A stretch of 64,000 nucleotides of DNA from Pseudoflavitalea rhizosphaerae (GCF_003991355.1 NZ_RCSU01000004.1:248001-312000), one strand, 5' to 3'; shown: positions 1 to 8,345, counted from the first letter of the stretch. The notes: a model not told the origin generated them from the letters alone. Numbers and translations are program-made.

Positions 1-133
1 CCCAGATCAGGTTGTCGTTAAGCACACAAAGCCCGCGCAGGCTGGATTTGATGCCTGTATTCAAAACTTCTATTTTCTGTGAATATCCTGTAAGGGAGAG
101 CAAGCAAAATCCTAGCAGTAACCGCAATCGCAT
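1..133 (-). CDS. Exported YCF48/BNR-type beta-propeller protein, N-terminal fragment
   Basis: Only the first 44 codons are in the window; the gene leaves the left edge. The ATG at 133 opens a Sec signal peptide (basic MRLR, a hydrophobic LLLGFCLLSL core, probable cut after GYSQ), followed by NTGIKSSLRGL and a V-x-N-D-N-x-x-W pattern. From family knowledge, many Bacteroidota exported YCF48-related beta-propeller proteins (often labelled oxidoreductase) begin this way. The frame is open to base 1 with no stop. The product is therefore inferred from the N-terminus alone; that a signal-peptide gene starts here is more certain than the family. Confidence 0.6.
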   Translation of the reverse strand, partial: MRLRLLLGFCLLSLTGYSQKIEVLNTGIKSSLRGLCVLNDNLIW

Positions 134-907
134 AGCATAATTGATTTGGTGATTCTAAAAGTAAGGATTATTAACCACTGAGGATAATGACTTTTACCAC
201 CCTGCCATATCATCGTGCCCAGCAAAGCTGATATGAAAAGGCCGGCCTTGAAAACATAAGCGAAGAAGTCCAATACTGTACCGCGGCTTTCTCCCATGCA
301 CAACCGCTCAAATAACAACCTCCCGCGCCGGTTTGTTTTCCAGAAGGGCGTTCATTCAGCTTTGCGAAACCAGCCTTTTATGGAAGTAAAAAAAAACGAA
401 AAGAATGGAAAAAGAAAAAGCCTTGGCTGAGTAATCAGCTAAGGCCTTTTTTGTTTCAGTCGATCTGCAAATAATTTTCCTAAGTATTGGATCTTTCGGT
501 CGAGTGGCTGTTTGGTAGCCGGGGTTTTAAGGATATCGACTGAGAATTTCAATGGAACTTGGACTCAAAACGGCTTTCTAAATGATATTGAACACGGATC
601 AGGTGGTTTTTCCAGGACAATTATGTTTCCTAATTAAGACTTTACGCTTACAAAGGACCAGGTACTTGTACTGAAGGATACTGGTTTACAGTTGAATTTT
701 CAAAAGTATTGGAAAGGAAGAATGGATTTCTGAGGGATATTCAGAAGGATATTTGGATCAGATGTAGAAACAAAATTACGAACCGTCGATTTCTTGACAT
801 AGAGCAATATTGCCCTTTTTTTGTAGTTCAGTTAATACGTTAAGAATAGTATAAAAAACATATGTATTATAGTAAATTCCGATAAAAAATAACGTAGTTC
901 TACCAGT
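134..907. other. 774-bp gene-poor stretch, possibly decayed coding DNA
   Basis: No convincing gene here. The few reading frames are short, lack good starts and have atypical composition. In one plus frame, about 543-790, the translation looks protein-like (for example GTWTQNGFLNDIEHGSGGF, then DFTLTKDQVLVLKD) but is broken by in-frame stops near 634 and 738, which suggests the remains of a degraded gene. The stretch is visibly more AT-rich than its surroundings. A hairpin with a T-run at 420-452 is listed separately. I cannot assign the remnant to a family. Confidence 0.35.
420..452 (+). terminator. Rho-independent terminator-like hairpin
   Basis: GCCTTGGCTGA (420-430), loop GTAA, then TCAGCTAAGGC (435-445): an 11-bp stem with one G-T pair, followed by TTTTTTG. 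An A-run on the other side makes it usable on both strands. No intact gene ends just upstream on the plus strand, which fits a lost gene in this stretch. Confidence 0.6.
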
Positions 908-2356
908 TTAAAATCCTTTTTTGCCTGATTGTAAGGGGGGAAGCACAAAATTGTCCAGCGCGCTTTTCTGTGCGATGGTATTTTCCACCTCCCCGATGGT
1001 CCGCGGCGCATTGCGCGATAACAGCTCATAATCCTTTTCCCTGATCAGGAGATCGTCCTCGATACGGACTGCGATGGTCCACCATTTGGGATCGCAATTG
1101 CTGTTTTTCGGAATATAGATGCCGGGTTCGATGGTGATCACCATTCCCTTTTTGATGATATCGTAATTTCCGCGATCGTGCACATCAAGTCCGATATGAT
1201 GACCAAGCCCATGCGGATAATACTTACCTGCTTCGGATTTGTTCTTGGCGATGCCCAGCTTTACGAGCCCTTCGAGAATTACTCCGCGGGAAACTTTGTT
1301 GAGTTCCTGCCAGCTGGCTCCGTCCTTACATAATTTGAAGGCAGCTTCCTGTGCATCGTATACCAGTTGATAGATGAGTTTCTGTTCGGCGGTGAATTTG
1401 CCATTGGCAGGAATAGTGCGTGTTACGTCTGCAGTGTAGCCGTGATATTGGGCGCCAACGTCCATCAGCACCATACGGTTGGCCACGTGGAGATCGTTGT
1501 TTTCCTGGTAATGCAGCACACAGCCATTGTTGCCGGCGCCTACAATACTGGGGTAGCCCACTTCTTCCGCGCCGTATTTTTTGTGTACGAATTCATGCAG
1601 GCCCTGGATCTCACGTTCAGACATATCCGGTTTTACGGCTTTCATCACTTCCACCTGTCCATTGCAGGAGATCTCCACGGCTTTGCGGAGGAGTGCGATC
1701 TCTTCTTCGGTTTTGATTTCCCGCAGCTGCGCTGTGTATTTGTAATAAAGGGCTGTATTGAATTTTCCTTTTCCATTCAGGGAATCGGCATAACCGGACC
1801 TTGCGATAAACTGGTTCATGAGGGCGTAGATGCCTTCGCCGCGTGTCTGTTTGCGGTCCATGTCCTGGGGAAACCCGTAGAGAAGCACCTGGCTGAATTT
1901 ATCGAAGCTGACGGGATGTTTGTTGAAATCGCTTCCATTGAACACTTGCGCAATCTTCAGTTTTTGTTTCACTCCTTCTGCGCCCAGGCGGATGCCTGTC
2001 CATTGTTCTGCGCCGGGATCACGTTTCTGTACAAAGAATAGTTCTTTATAGGTGCTGCCATCGGCTGCAGTTTGCGGTTCCTTGAAGATGAAGAGCATGG
2101 CATTGGGCTCAGTGTAGCCGGTAAAATAATACAGATCGGGATTGGGATGATAAACATAGTCCACGTCGTTGGAAAATTTCCGCATGGGGTAGGCAAATAC
2201 TACGGCAACGGAATTGTCTGGCATTAGCTCCCTGAGGGCTTCTCTTCTGCCTGCATGGAATTCAGGGCTGAGGTAATCCTGGGGTAAATTGTTTTCCTGT
2301 GCGGATGCAACGGAAACCAGCAGCAGGAACATCATAACAGGGAAGCTTATACGCAT
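908..2356 (-). CDS. pepP: Exported Xaa-Pro aminopeptidase (aminopeptidase P, M24B)
   Basis: 482 aa. A Sec signal peptide (FPVMMFLLLVSVASA, cut before QENN) predicts a periplasmic enzyme that removes N-terminal residues preceding proline. An AMP_N domain (about 25-170) precedes the M24 pita-bread domain (about 205-455). All five dinuclear metal ligands are visible: two Asp in DVGAQYHGYTADVTR, His in HGLGHHIG, Glu in TIEPGIY and Glu in VRIEDD. Length fits secreted Bacteroidota PepP homologues. The ATG at 2356 is fixed by the signal peptide. It stands alone, divergent from the 7-TM gene at 2560; a TTTG about 45 bases upstream followed by a TATATTTATG tract could be its promoter. Confidence 0.9.
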   Translation of the reverse strand: MRISFPVMMFLLLVSVASAQENNLPQDYLSPEFHAGRREALRELMPDNSVAVVFAYPMRKFSNDVDYVYHPNPDLYYFTGYTEPNAMLFIFKEPQTAADGSTYKELFFVQKRDPGAEQWTGIRLGAEGVKQKLKIAQVFNGSDFNKHPVSFDKFSQVLLYGFPQDMDRKQTRGEGIYALMNQFIARSGYADSLNGKGKFNTALYYKYTAQLREIKTEEEIALLRKAVEISCNGQVEVMKAVKPDMSEREIQGLHEFVHKKYGAEEVGYPSIVGAGNNGCVLHYQENNDLHVANRMVLMDVGAQYHGYTADVTRTIPANGKFTAEQKLIYQLVYDAQEAAFKLCKDGASWQELNKVSRGVILEGLVKLGIAKNKSEAGKYYPHGLGHHIGLDVHDRGNYDIIKKGMVITIEPGIYIPKNSNCDPKWWTIAVRIEDDLLIREKDYELLSRNAPRTIGEVENTIAQKSALDNFVLPPLQSGKKGF

Positions 2357-2559
2357 ACAGTGGTTTTTGGTGAGTTTTGGTGGAACAACATAAATATAAA
2401 AAAAGAAACAAAGCCCGGAGGACCGGGTGGGGCGAGTGGCAGAAGTGCATGACGAAAGGCCGTATTTTATGCAGGATTTGCGAAGTACAATTACTGAAAA
2501 ATGAAACGGTTACAATATTTAAACCCTTTTAAGCGATTTTACAGCGTAACGAAAGAGCA

Positions 2560-3291
2560 GTGAAAAATCAATTATATCATTTGATATCAGTGTTGACGGT
2601 CGTGGCATATTTTCTGCCCATTGCGATCGTGGCGATCAGAAGACTGTGGAAGGAAACCACTTTACTTGTTTTTGCAGCCTACTGGGCCCTCAGCGGATTC
2701 ATCAACATTACAGATAAGATTACGGGTATTCCGGAAAATGTATTGGTCAATATCAGCATCATTTATAATATGCTGGATATGCCGCTGGTGATCGCTATTT
2801 ATTGTTTTACCACCAAATTGCGGGGGCTTCGCAATTTCACCCGTATCGTACTCCCTGTTTATTTACTGGCGCTCTGCGTGAACCCGTTTTTTCAGGGTTT
2901 GAACTATGATGGGCTGAAGTACTTGCTGGGACTGGGTTTGATGCTGGTGTTCACCATTATCATCTGGGACCTTGTATACCACTTGCGTAAGCTGGAACAT
3001 TCTTCGCGTGAAAAGGCCCAGATCCTGATCGATGCAGCCCTGCTGTTCCAGTATGGCACTTATGTGATCATTTACATATTCGATTACTTTTGGGTGAAGG
3101 CCAGCAATGAAACGGATAACTTCATTATCTACTATATCTCCAGTATCGTGGCGCTCACGGTAGGTAGTTGTGCTTACCTGCTGGTGCGGAGGCAGGAGCC
3201 TGCGAAATCCCGTCACAAAAAGATCCGGTTAGACCGTAATTCCGACGAACGCAACAAGCCGCAGGAAGATTCCATTTTTACAACTTATTAG
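2560..3291 (+). CDS. Seven-transmembrane protein of unknown function
   Basis: 243 aa starting at GTG 2560, with GAAAGAG just upstream as a possible ribosome site. Seven hydrophobic segments are visible, at about residues 8-28, 34-52, 62-85, 92-112, 118-141, 155-178 and 190-211, followed by a charged cytoplasmic tail rich in Arg, Lys, Asp and Glu. Seven-helix membrane modules of this kind occur as sensors in Bacteroidota, often fused to kinases, but no catalytic domain is fused here. I do not recognise a specific family, so function is unknown. It is divergent from pepP and convergent with the transglutaminase-like gene. Confidence 0.75.
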   Translation: MKNQLYHLISVLTVVAYFLPIAIVAIRRLWKETTLLVFAAYWALSGFINITDKITGIPENVLVNISIIYNMLDMPLVIAIYCFTTKLRGLRNFTRIVLPVYLLALCVNPFFQGLNYDGLKYLLGLGLMLVFTIIIWDLVYHLRKLEHSSREKAQILIDAALLFQYGTYVIIYIFDYFWVKASNETDNFIIYYISSIVALTVGSCAYLLVRRQEPAKSRHKKIRLDRNSDERNKPQEDSIFTTY

Positions 3292-3317
3292 ATTGGTTGA
3301 TTACTGTTGAACAGCTC

Positions 3318-4223
3318 TTACAGGTCGATAATTGCGAATGCTTTTTCGCTGAGGTAGGGGCCGCCGGGATATTTGGCAGTGTAATCCAGGTTGATCCAGT
3401 ATTGCCCGTCCTGTTCATGATAAAAAATATTCTCGATGGCCTGATCGCTGAAGAGATGGATGATGGCCTGTTGCATCCTTTCGAATGATTTTTCATCACC
3501 CACATACAATTCAGGATAGAGATGCCCTTCCGTCAAAACCATCCGGCAATGTCCGCCGATCGCTTTGAGTGCTGAGGACATGAGGATAGTATGATCATCA
3601 CAGTCGCCGCCCATTCCGTTCTGAATGGTTTCCCTCGGCGTAGCGAAATATTCATCACGCTCGGAGTCAGATACATACTTGAAATGGTTGTTGATGTATT
3701 TGAAGAGAGAGAGCTGCCTGACGATAGGGCCATATTTGGTATGGTATTCATCGAAGTAATCCAGTGAATGTTCCACTGAAAAATTGCGCACTACAGAGTC
3801 CTGCGAATTCACTTTCGATTGCAGGGCTTTCACTGTTTTGGTGAGGGGCCCTTCGAAGATGGTGGGGTTCAGAACGAGGTCTATCTCCTTCTGGCTTTTG
3901 CGTCCCCAGTTCTGTTCCACCATGGTCCGGTAATCGGCCATGATGCGTTTGAAGCCATAACCATTGGTGAGCTGGTTATAGAGCAGCACCAGCACCAGCA
4001 GTGCCACGGCGGGAATGAGGAGAAAGCGGAATAGGCGCAGCACGATCCAGGTGAATACGGCAGCAAGAATAATGGATACCGTGAGGTCCAGGTTCCAGGT
4101 ACCGATAATCAACGGTGGTATATACCGGTTGATCAATGGGGCAAGCGGTAAAACAGTAAGAGCACTAATGATCACCAGCAACCATTTGCGGGTTGCCTTG
4201 TACTTATCGTCCTGGTAGTTCAT
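3318..4223 (-). CDS. Membrane protein with transglutaminase-like domain
   Basis: 301 aa from ATG 4223; the frame is open to a TTG at 4253, which would add MSFLNKLTPG and cannot be excluded. Two to three membrane helices lie in the first 80 residues (LLVIISALTVLPLAPL; LDLTVSIILAAVFTWIVL; FLLIPAVALLVLVLLY). The soluble part has the transglutaminase-core signature GGDCDDHTILMSSAL (the Cys of the Cys-His-Asp triad), then GGHCRMVLTEGHLYPELYVG and a C-terminal YWINLDYT. These domains act as cysteine proteases, peptide cross-linkers or binding modules; the substrate cannot be read from the sequence. No partner gene is adjacent. Confidence 0.75.
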   Translation of the reverse strand: MNYQDDKYKATRKWLLVIISALTVLPLAPLINRYIPPLIIGTWNLDLTVSIILAAVFTWIVLRLFRFLLIPAVALLVLVLLYNQLTNGYGFKRIMADYRTMVEQNWGRKSQKEIDLVLNPTIFEGPLTKTVKALQSKVNSQDSVVRNFSVEHSLDYFDEYHTKYGPIVRQLSLFKYINNHFKYVSDSERDEYFATPRETIQNGMGGDCDDHTILMSSALKAIGGHCRMVLTEGHLYPELYVGDEKSFERMQQAIIHLFSDQAIENIFYHEQDGQYWINLDYTAKYPGGPYLSEKAFAIIDL

Positions 4224-4480
4224 GCCGGGCGTCAACTTATTTAAAAAACTCAAATCGTATTCAATTTATGCAATTCAACAATCCATATACGACATGTTGC
4301 AATATAGGAACGCAATTAACCGGTAGAAATTTTTCTTACGGGTGAATGTATGCAAATTTTGGGCAATGGCCTGACTGGGCAGTAAACATCCGATTACCGG
4401 AGATCAATAAAATTTGATGCAGGTGAAAAAAGGGGCAGGCAGGGGCGAAGGAAATAAGTTTATTGGTTGGGAGAATTTGC

Positions 4481-4502
4481 GGCGGGACCAGAAGGTCCCG
4501 CC
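4481..4502 (-). terminator. Perfect GC hairpin 3' of the 4513 gene
   Basis: GGCGGGACC (4481-4489), loop AGAA, GGTCCCGCC (4494-4502): a perfect 9-bp stem 11 bases beyond the stop of the minus-strand gene at 4513. No clear T-run follows, so it may be a 3' processing or stability hairpin instead of a true intrinsic terminator. Confidence 0.45.
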
Positions 4503-4512
4503 CATGAATTAA

Positions 4513-4779
4513 TTATTCATCATCCTCCTCATAATAGGCGTCTTCATTATCGTTGTACACAGATTGCCATTCACGTACTTTGTCGTCGCTCAGTAATTCC
4601 AGGATGTCGAAAATGAGATCATTTTTCTTCTTCCATTCCATCACAGGACCTTCTGCATAGCGTGTTACATACAGGCAATGATCGGTGTCAACGGAAACCT
4701 TGATCAGGGTAACAGGACTTTCTTCTTTCTCCTGTACCAGGTAATAACAGCCAGTCTCTAACAGAGCATAAGAATACAT
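4513..4779 (-). CDS. Small acidic protein of unknown function
   Basis: 88 aa from ATG 4779. This start is preferred over GTG 4794 because GGAGGAG (4786-4792 read on the minus strand) sits six bases before the ATG, an unusually good Shine-Dalgarno for this genome; the GTG would place that motif inside the gene. The protein begins MYSYALLETGCYYLVQEKEE and ends in the very acidic tail DNEDAYYEEDDE, with no signal peptide or membrane helix. A beta-rich small cytoplasmic protein is likely. I recognise no family. It stands alone, with a GC hairpin behind it. Confidence 0.7.
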   Translation of the reverse strand: MYSYALLETGCYYLVQEKEESPVTLIKVSVDTDHCLYVTRYAEGPVMEWKKKNDLIFDILELLSDDKVREWQSVYNDNEDAYYEEDDE

Positions 4780-5101
4780 ACGGATCTCCTCCACTCTTTT
4801 TTAAAGGTTACAAAAAGAAGAATTAATGGTAGTAAGTCAGTTGGCTTCCCGTTAACCCGGGGGGTAGAATTTAATGAGCCTGGTAAGGCGAATCGTGGAT
4901 TGGTTTTGGGATATTTCCACAGGACCGAGGTTCAGGTCAAATGTAAGACTTTATCCTTTCCCGGAATGCACCGGGAGGGTACCGCTTGTAAATTTTAGAA
5001 ATTGTTAATTTTTCATCCCTGATTATCAGTTCTTTATCCTTTTAACGATGTTCAGATGTCAGCTTCAGCTATATTTGCGCCTGCTTTAATGTTAGAAACC
5101 T
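4780..5101. other. 322-bp intergenic region between divergent genes
   Basis: No gene is visible. It carries the control regions of two divergent genes (minus-strand 4779, plus-strand 5102), including the TATATTTG box listed separately and the GGAGGAG ribosome site of the minus-strand gene. No strong hairpin or repeat was noticed. Confidence 0.6.
5070..5077 (+). promoter_or_regulatory. Bacteroidota -7 box (TATATTTG) of the GAPDH-like gene
   Basis: TATATTTG matches the Bacteroidota -7 consensus TAnnTTTG exactly and ends 24 bases before the ATG at 5102. The -33 TTTG-type element is not clear at the expected distance, so the call rests on the -7 box and its position. Confidence 0.45.
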
Positions 5102-6088
5102 ATGCGAATAGCCATTAATGGGATGGGCAGGATCGGGCGACTGCTTTTCCGTCGCCTCGTGAACCATCCCGATCTCGACCTGGTAGCCGTGAATGATATC
5201 ATGGACCCCGCAAACCTGGAATACCTTCTTCGATACGACTCGGTGTATGGAACATTTCCGCCCGCTATGACCCTGGAAAACAACCAGTTGAAAACAGGTG
5301 GCAAGTCCATTTCCGTATTTCAGCAGTCAGACCCTACCACACTTCCCTGGAAAGAACTCGGTATCGATGTTGTGCTGGAATGTTCCGGCATGTTCACCAA
5401 TAAAGCCGGCGCCGGCATTCACCTGCAGGGCGGGGCTAAAAAGGTGCTGCTGTCCACTACCGGATCAGCTGATATTCCACTTATGATCTTCGGATACAAT
5501 CAGCATGCCCTCACTGCGGAGACCCCAATTGTTAGCCCGGGCGGCTGTATGACCAACTGCTCCACACATATCCTCTATATCCTCAATGCTATTGGAATTG
5601 AGTCAGTGCAACTGAATATCCTGCATTCTTACACATCACGCCAGGAACTGGTGGATGCGCCGCACAAGCAGTTCCGCAGGGGACGTGCTGCCGCGGAGAG
5701 CATCATTCCTGTGGAGATCGATCTGCAAACATCGCTGGAGAAACTGTTCCCGATGATGGCAGACAAGATCGCTGCTGTGTCTACCCGCGTACCCGTTGCC
5801 AATGGCGCAATGGCGGATTTCACTTTACAATTGAAGAATAAGGTTACGAAAGAAGAGATCAACAAGCTGTTCCGCACAGCTTCCATGAATGAGTACAAAG
5901 GCATCCTCGAATACACGGAAGATCCGCTGGTAAGCCTGGACATCAAAGGCAACACGCATTCCGTGATCGTTGATGGAACGCTCACCACCGTTGTTGGCAA
6001 TCACCTGAAGCTGATCACCTGGTTCGATAACGAGTATGGTTACACGAGCCGTATGATCGACTGGCTGCTGTACATGCGTCAGCTATAA
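5102..6088 (+). CDS. gap: GAPDH-family dehydrogenase, erythrose-4-phosphate dehydrogenase-like
   Basis: 328 aa, full length for the NAD(P)-dependent GAPDH/Epd family. The Rossmann start is INGMGRIGR, with Asp in AVNDIMD expected to bind the NAD ribose. The usual SCTTNC active-site signature reads GGCMTNC here: the catalytic Cys is kept but its neighbours differ. His follows in LHSYTSRQ. Segments SIIPVEID, PLVSLDI, HSVIVDGT and DNEYGYTSRMID resemble Epd (erythrose-4-phosphate dehydrogenase, pyridoxal phosphate synthesis) more than glycolytic GapA. This is therefore probably a second GAPDH-type enzyme; substrate is undecided between glyceraldehyde-3-phosphate and erythrose-4-phosphate. It stands alone, convergent with the next gene. 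Confidence 0.8.
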   Translation: MRIAINGMGRIGRLLFRRLVNHPDLDLVAVNDIMDPANLEYLLRYDSVYGTFPPAMTLENNQLKTGGKSISVFQQSDPTTLPWKELGIDVVLECSGMFTNKAGAGIHLQGGAKKVLLSTTGSADIPLMIFGYNQHALTAETPIVSPGGCMTNCSTHILYILNAIGIESVQLNILHSYTSRQELVDAPHKQFRRGRAAAESIIPVEIDLQTSLEKLFPMMADKIAAVSTRVPVANGAMADFTLQLKNKVTKEEINKLFRTASMNEYKGILEYTEDPLVSLDIKGNTHSVIVDGTLTTVVGNHLKLITWFDNEYGYTSRMIDWLLYMRQL

Positions 6089-6098
6089 GGTAATAAGA

Positions 6099-6524
6099 TC
6101 AGAGATGGTCCAGGTCAGAAAAGGAGATGGGCTTTGTGAGCACCTGGAACTGTATTCCCGGGATCTCCGGCGCTTTCGGCTGGTAGCCGCTCATAAGGTA
6201 TAACTGTAATTGCGGATTCACTTTCAGAAAGGATTCCAGCTGCATCCACCCGATGCCGTCCGGCAGGTTATTGTCAAGGAACAGGATATCAGGATGCAGG
6301 TCCTGCATTTCCTGCACGCCTTCCTGCAGGGTATGCGTGTAATGAACAACGTAATTCTTACGGGAGAAATACACTTTCAGCAGGGAACAAAGGTCCTGCT
6401 CGTCGTCGATGATCAATATTTTCTTTCGGGCGCTCAGATAATCAACTTTTTGAACTAACGTTTGGCTCGCTTGTTTAGTTGTGTAGGGCCATCTACATTT
6501 TTGCCTTATTGCGGTGAAAGGCAC
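6099..6524 (-). CDS. Receiver-only response regulator
   Basis: A single CheY-like receiver. Acidic pocket IDDEQD, phospho-acceptor Asp in LFLDNNLPDG, switch Ser in LMSGY and Lys in LTKPIS are all present; there is no output domain. The frame opens at GTG 6524 (141 aa), but the fold begins near KKILIIDD, so about 30 N-terminal residues are unsupported. No ATG is available inside, so the true start is uncertain (possibly a TTG, CTG or GTG codon). Such stand-alone receivers relay phosphate between kinases or act by protein contact. No kinase is adjacent, so its partner is unknown. Confidence 0.75.
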   Translation of the reverse strand: MPFTAIRQKCRWPYTTKQASQTLVQKVDYLSARKKILIIDDEQDLCSLLKVYFSRKNYVVHYTHTLQEGVQEMQDLHPDILFLDNNLPDGIGWMQLESFLKVNPQLQLYLMSGYQPKAPEIPGIQFQVLTKPISFSDLDHL

Positions 6525-6571
6525 TGTTTTTTTGCAGAAAATTTCGTTCCAAAAATAAAAAAATCAACCAT

Positions 6572-6916
6572 ATGGCGGCTGCAGAAGATAGAAATCAAAC
6601 AGAGAAACTGGCTGATGATGTGATCGAATTAGTACAAACTTACTACAAACTCACGCTGGTAACGGCCACCAGGAAATCTTCAGGGGTTGCAGCATCCATA
6701 GTAGTGGTGTTGATAATTTCTGTATTCTTTCTGTTAGTGATTGCATTTGCAGGACTGGCCCTGGGTCATTGGCTGGGGAACCTCCTCAGCAATATGGCCA
6801 CCGGTTACCTCATCACTGCAGGATTTTACCTGCTGGTTACACTTATCCTGATTGTATCAAGAAAAAAACTCTTCGCTTATGTCAGAGACATTATCGTACG
6901 TAAAATATACGAATAA
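6572..6916 (+). CDS. Holin-X-like (phage_holin_3_6) two-helix membrane protein
   Basis: 114 aa. A polar N-terminus (MAAAEDRNQTEKLADDVIE) leads to two long hydrophobic helices (about 39-68 and 78-98) separated by GHWLGNLLSNMATGY, then a basic tail. This arrangement fits the Actinobacterial Holin-X/phage_holin_3_6 family, which despite the name is a common chromosomal inner-membrane protein linked to stress and envelope functions. ATG 6572 is used. It overlaps the following gene by 38 bp, implying translational coupling. No phage genes are nearby, so a lysis role is unlikely. Confidence 0.7.
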   Translation: MAAAEDRNQTEKLADDVIELVQTYYKLTLVTATRKSSGVAASIVVVLIISVFFLLVIAFAGLALGHWLGNLLSNMATGYLITAGFYLLVTLILIVSRKKLFAYVRDIIVRKIYE

Positions 6917-7244
6917 GCCGGTGGTCCGGTCTTATGCGGACCTGCTGAAAGAGGAAGAAACGTTGCGTCATCAGTTGAACCTGCAACAGGAAATTGTTGC
7001 GGAGCAGTGGCAAACGGTAAAGGAGCAATTTGCTCCTGCAGCAAAGATCATTTCTTCTGTGAGAAAATTCACTTCAGGAAAGGGATTAATAGCTGCCGGC
7101 CTGAACCTTGGACTGGGATTGCTTTTCAGGAAAACCGGCGCACCGGTGATCAGGAATATGGCAACAGGTTATGTGGCGGAAAAAGCAGCAGGACTGCTTG
7201 CAGGATTATTCAAAAAGAAGAAAAAGGTACCGGCCCTGAAATAA
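6879..7244 (+). CDS. Small partner of the holin-like protein, unknown function
   Basis: 121 aa from ATG 6879, the first Met in the frame, which starts inside the previous gene in another frame. The N-terminal half is charged and helical (LLKEEETLRHQLNLQQEIV), followed by a hydrophobic Gly/Leu stretch (GLIAAGLNLGLGLLF) and a Lys-rich C-terminus (FKKKKKVPALK). The arrangement recalls YqjK/YqjD-type small envelope proteins that travel with holin-X-like partners, but I cannot name a family. Tight overlap with 6572-6916 indicates one transcript. Confidence 0.65.
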   Translation: MSETLSYVKYTNKPVVRSYADLLKEEETLRHQLNLQQEIVAEQWQTVKEQFAPAAKIISSVRKFTSGKGLIAAGLNLGLGLLFRKTGAPVIRNMATGYVAEKAAGLLAGLFKKKKKVPALK

Positions 7245-7676
7245 TCATAGCGGTATGGAAGCAGTGTTCATCCAGTAGCTTCGGATCTCGTAGATCACTT
7301 TTACCAATGCATCAAAGCTCACGGGCTTCACAACATAGGTATTCGCTCCCAATTCATAACAACGCCTGATCTCGTTCTCATTTTTAGTGGTGGTGAAAAC
7401 AATAACAGGGATCTTCTTTAATTCAGGATGTTGTTTGATCTCCTTCAACACTTCACGTCCGTCTTTCTTCGGCATATTGAGGTCCAGAAGTATAAAACCG
7501 GGATAATTGATATCGAGGGTTTTACTATGCATGATTCCTGTAAGATATTCAATCAACTCTATCCCGTTCTCAACAAATTCAAGGGAATCCGTAAAGCCGT
7601 TTTCTTCGAATGCAGTCTGCAACAGGAACCTGTCGTCGGCATCATCTTCGGCTATGAGGATAAAGAGTTTTTGCAT
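7245..7676 (-). CDS. Receiver-only response regulator (Rcp1-like)
   Basis: 143 aa, a single receiver domain with acidic pocket AEDDADD, phospho-acceptor Asp in LLDLNMPKKDG, switch Thr in FTTTKNE and Lys in VVKPVSF. The pattern EDDADDRFLLQ plus a long loop before LLDLNMP is typical of the Rcp1-like class that pairs with bacteriophytochrome-type and PAS kinases. There is no output domain. ATG 7676 gives a fold starting at residue 5. It is convergent with the preceding gene, whose stop (7244) directly abuts this gene's stop at 7245. Confidence 0.85.
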   Translation of the reverse strand: MQKLFILIAEDDADDRFLLQTAFEENGFTDSLEFVENGIELIEYLTGIMHSKTLDINYPGFILLDLNMPKKDGREVLKEIKQHPELKKIPVIVFTTTKNENEIRRCYELGANTYVVKPVSFDALVKVIYEIRSYWMNTASIPL

Positions 7677-7973
7677 AAAGGGCTGATAACGTTTCTACAA
7701 ATGTAATTCCCGGATATGGAATAACAATGGGTGCCGGTTATTTTTAGCCGCTGTATTCTGGCTTCAGGAAATACGGATGCATACACGGCAGAAACCCCGC
7801 AGCTTTTCCGGGGGATGGGCTTGTTGCAATCACACCCCATCAACAATTTGAGTTATGAAAAGTACAAATAGTACAAAGCTTTACCTGATGCCCAACGGTA
7901 TGGTTTTTTTATTTATCCATTCAGAACAAAGCGAAAAATGGAAACGTAAATGTTAACCATTAAAATGTGAAGT
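7677..7973. other. 297-bp intergenic region
   Basis: Between divergent genes (minus-strand receiver, plus-strand hydrophilic protein). No gene, no strong hairpin and no repeat was noticed. It should hold both promoters, but I could not point to a clear -7 box. Confidence 0.5.
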
Positions 7974-8345
7974 ATGAATAAACAACATGATCCTAAGACG
8001 CATCAAGCTCAAAAGCCCGAAGATAAGTTAGCGAACAAGCAGCATGGCAATAAGGATAATATAGAACAGAATTTCGATAAGGGTCATAACAAGAGCGGAT
8101 ATGCGGAAAAGGAACCAAAACAGAAACCAAATCAAAGTGGTCATCAGCCTAAAGTAACCAACGAGGAGAACGATATCACCAATACGGACCAGCAGGACCG
8201 TATAGATGAAACGGAGAACCAGGGAAACCAGCCTGGTAAGTATTCAGGTGAAAAGGACCTTTCAGACAACAAAGATCCGGAGATCGATACTCCCATCCAT
8301 GATCCGGAAAAAACTGAAAAGAAAATACCGTCTATCAAGCAATAG
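7974..8345 (+). CDS. Highly hydrophilic, disordered protein of unknown function
   Basis: 123 aa composed almost only of Lys, Gln, Asn, Asp, Glu, His, Pro, Gly, Ser and Thr, starting MNKQHDPKTHQAQKPEDK. There is no signal peptide, membrane helix, Cys or Trp. This resembles hydrophilin-like, intrinsically disordered stress proteins; no family is recognised. The second hydrophilic small gene (51412-51591) shares the composition and a short NKDN-(I/L) motif. That the frame is real is supported by its uniform hydrophilic composition, an ATG start and a terminator downstream at 8475; function is unknown. Confidence 0.55.
   Translation: MNKQHDPKTHQAQKPEDKLANKQHGNKDNIEQNFDKGHNKSGYAEKEPKQKPNQSGHQPKVTNEENDITNTDQQDRIDETENQGNQPGKYSGEKDLSDNKDPEIDTPIHDPEKTEKKIPSIKQ

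Noticed and set aside
112-318. A minus-strand frame of 68 codons overlapping the start of the first gene
   Set aside because: It runs out of frame over the signal-peptide gene beginning at 133, which reads better; no supporting start site.
1367-2041. Plus-strand frame of 224 codons opposite pepP
   Set aside because: Antisense shadow of a well-supported exported aminopeptidase; no domain and an unlikely residue composition.
6572-7244. Prophage lysis cassette
   Set aside because: The first protein is holin-like by family name only; no endolysin, terminase, capsid or integrase is nearby, and such proteins are common chromosomal genes.
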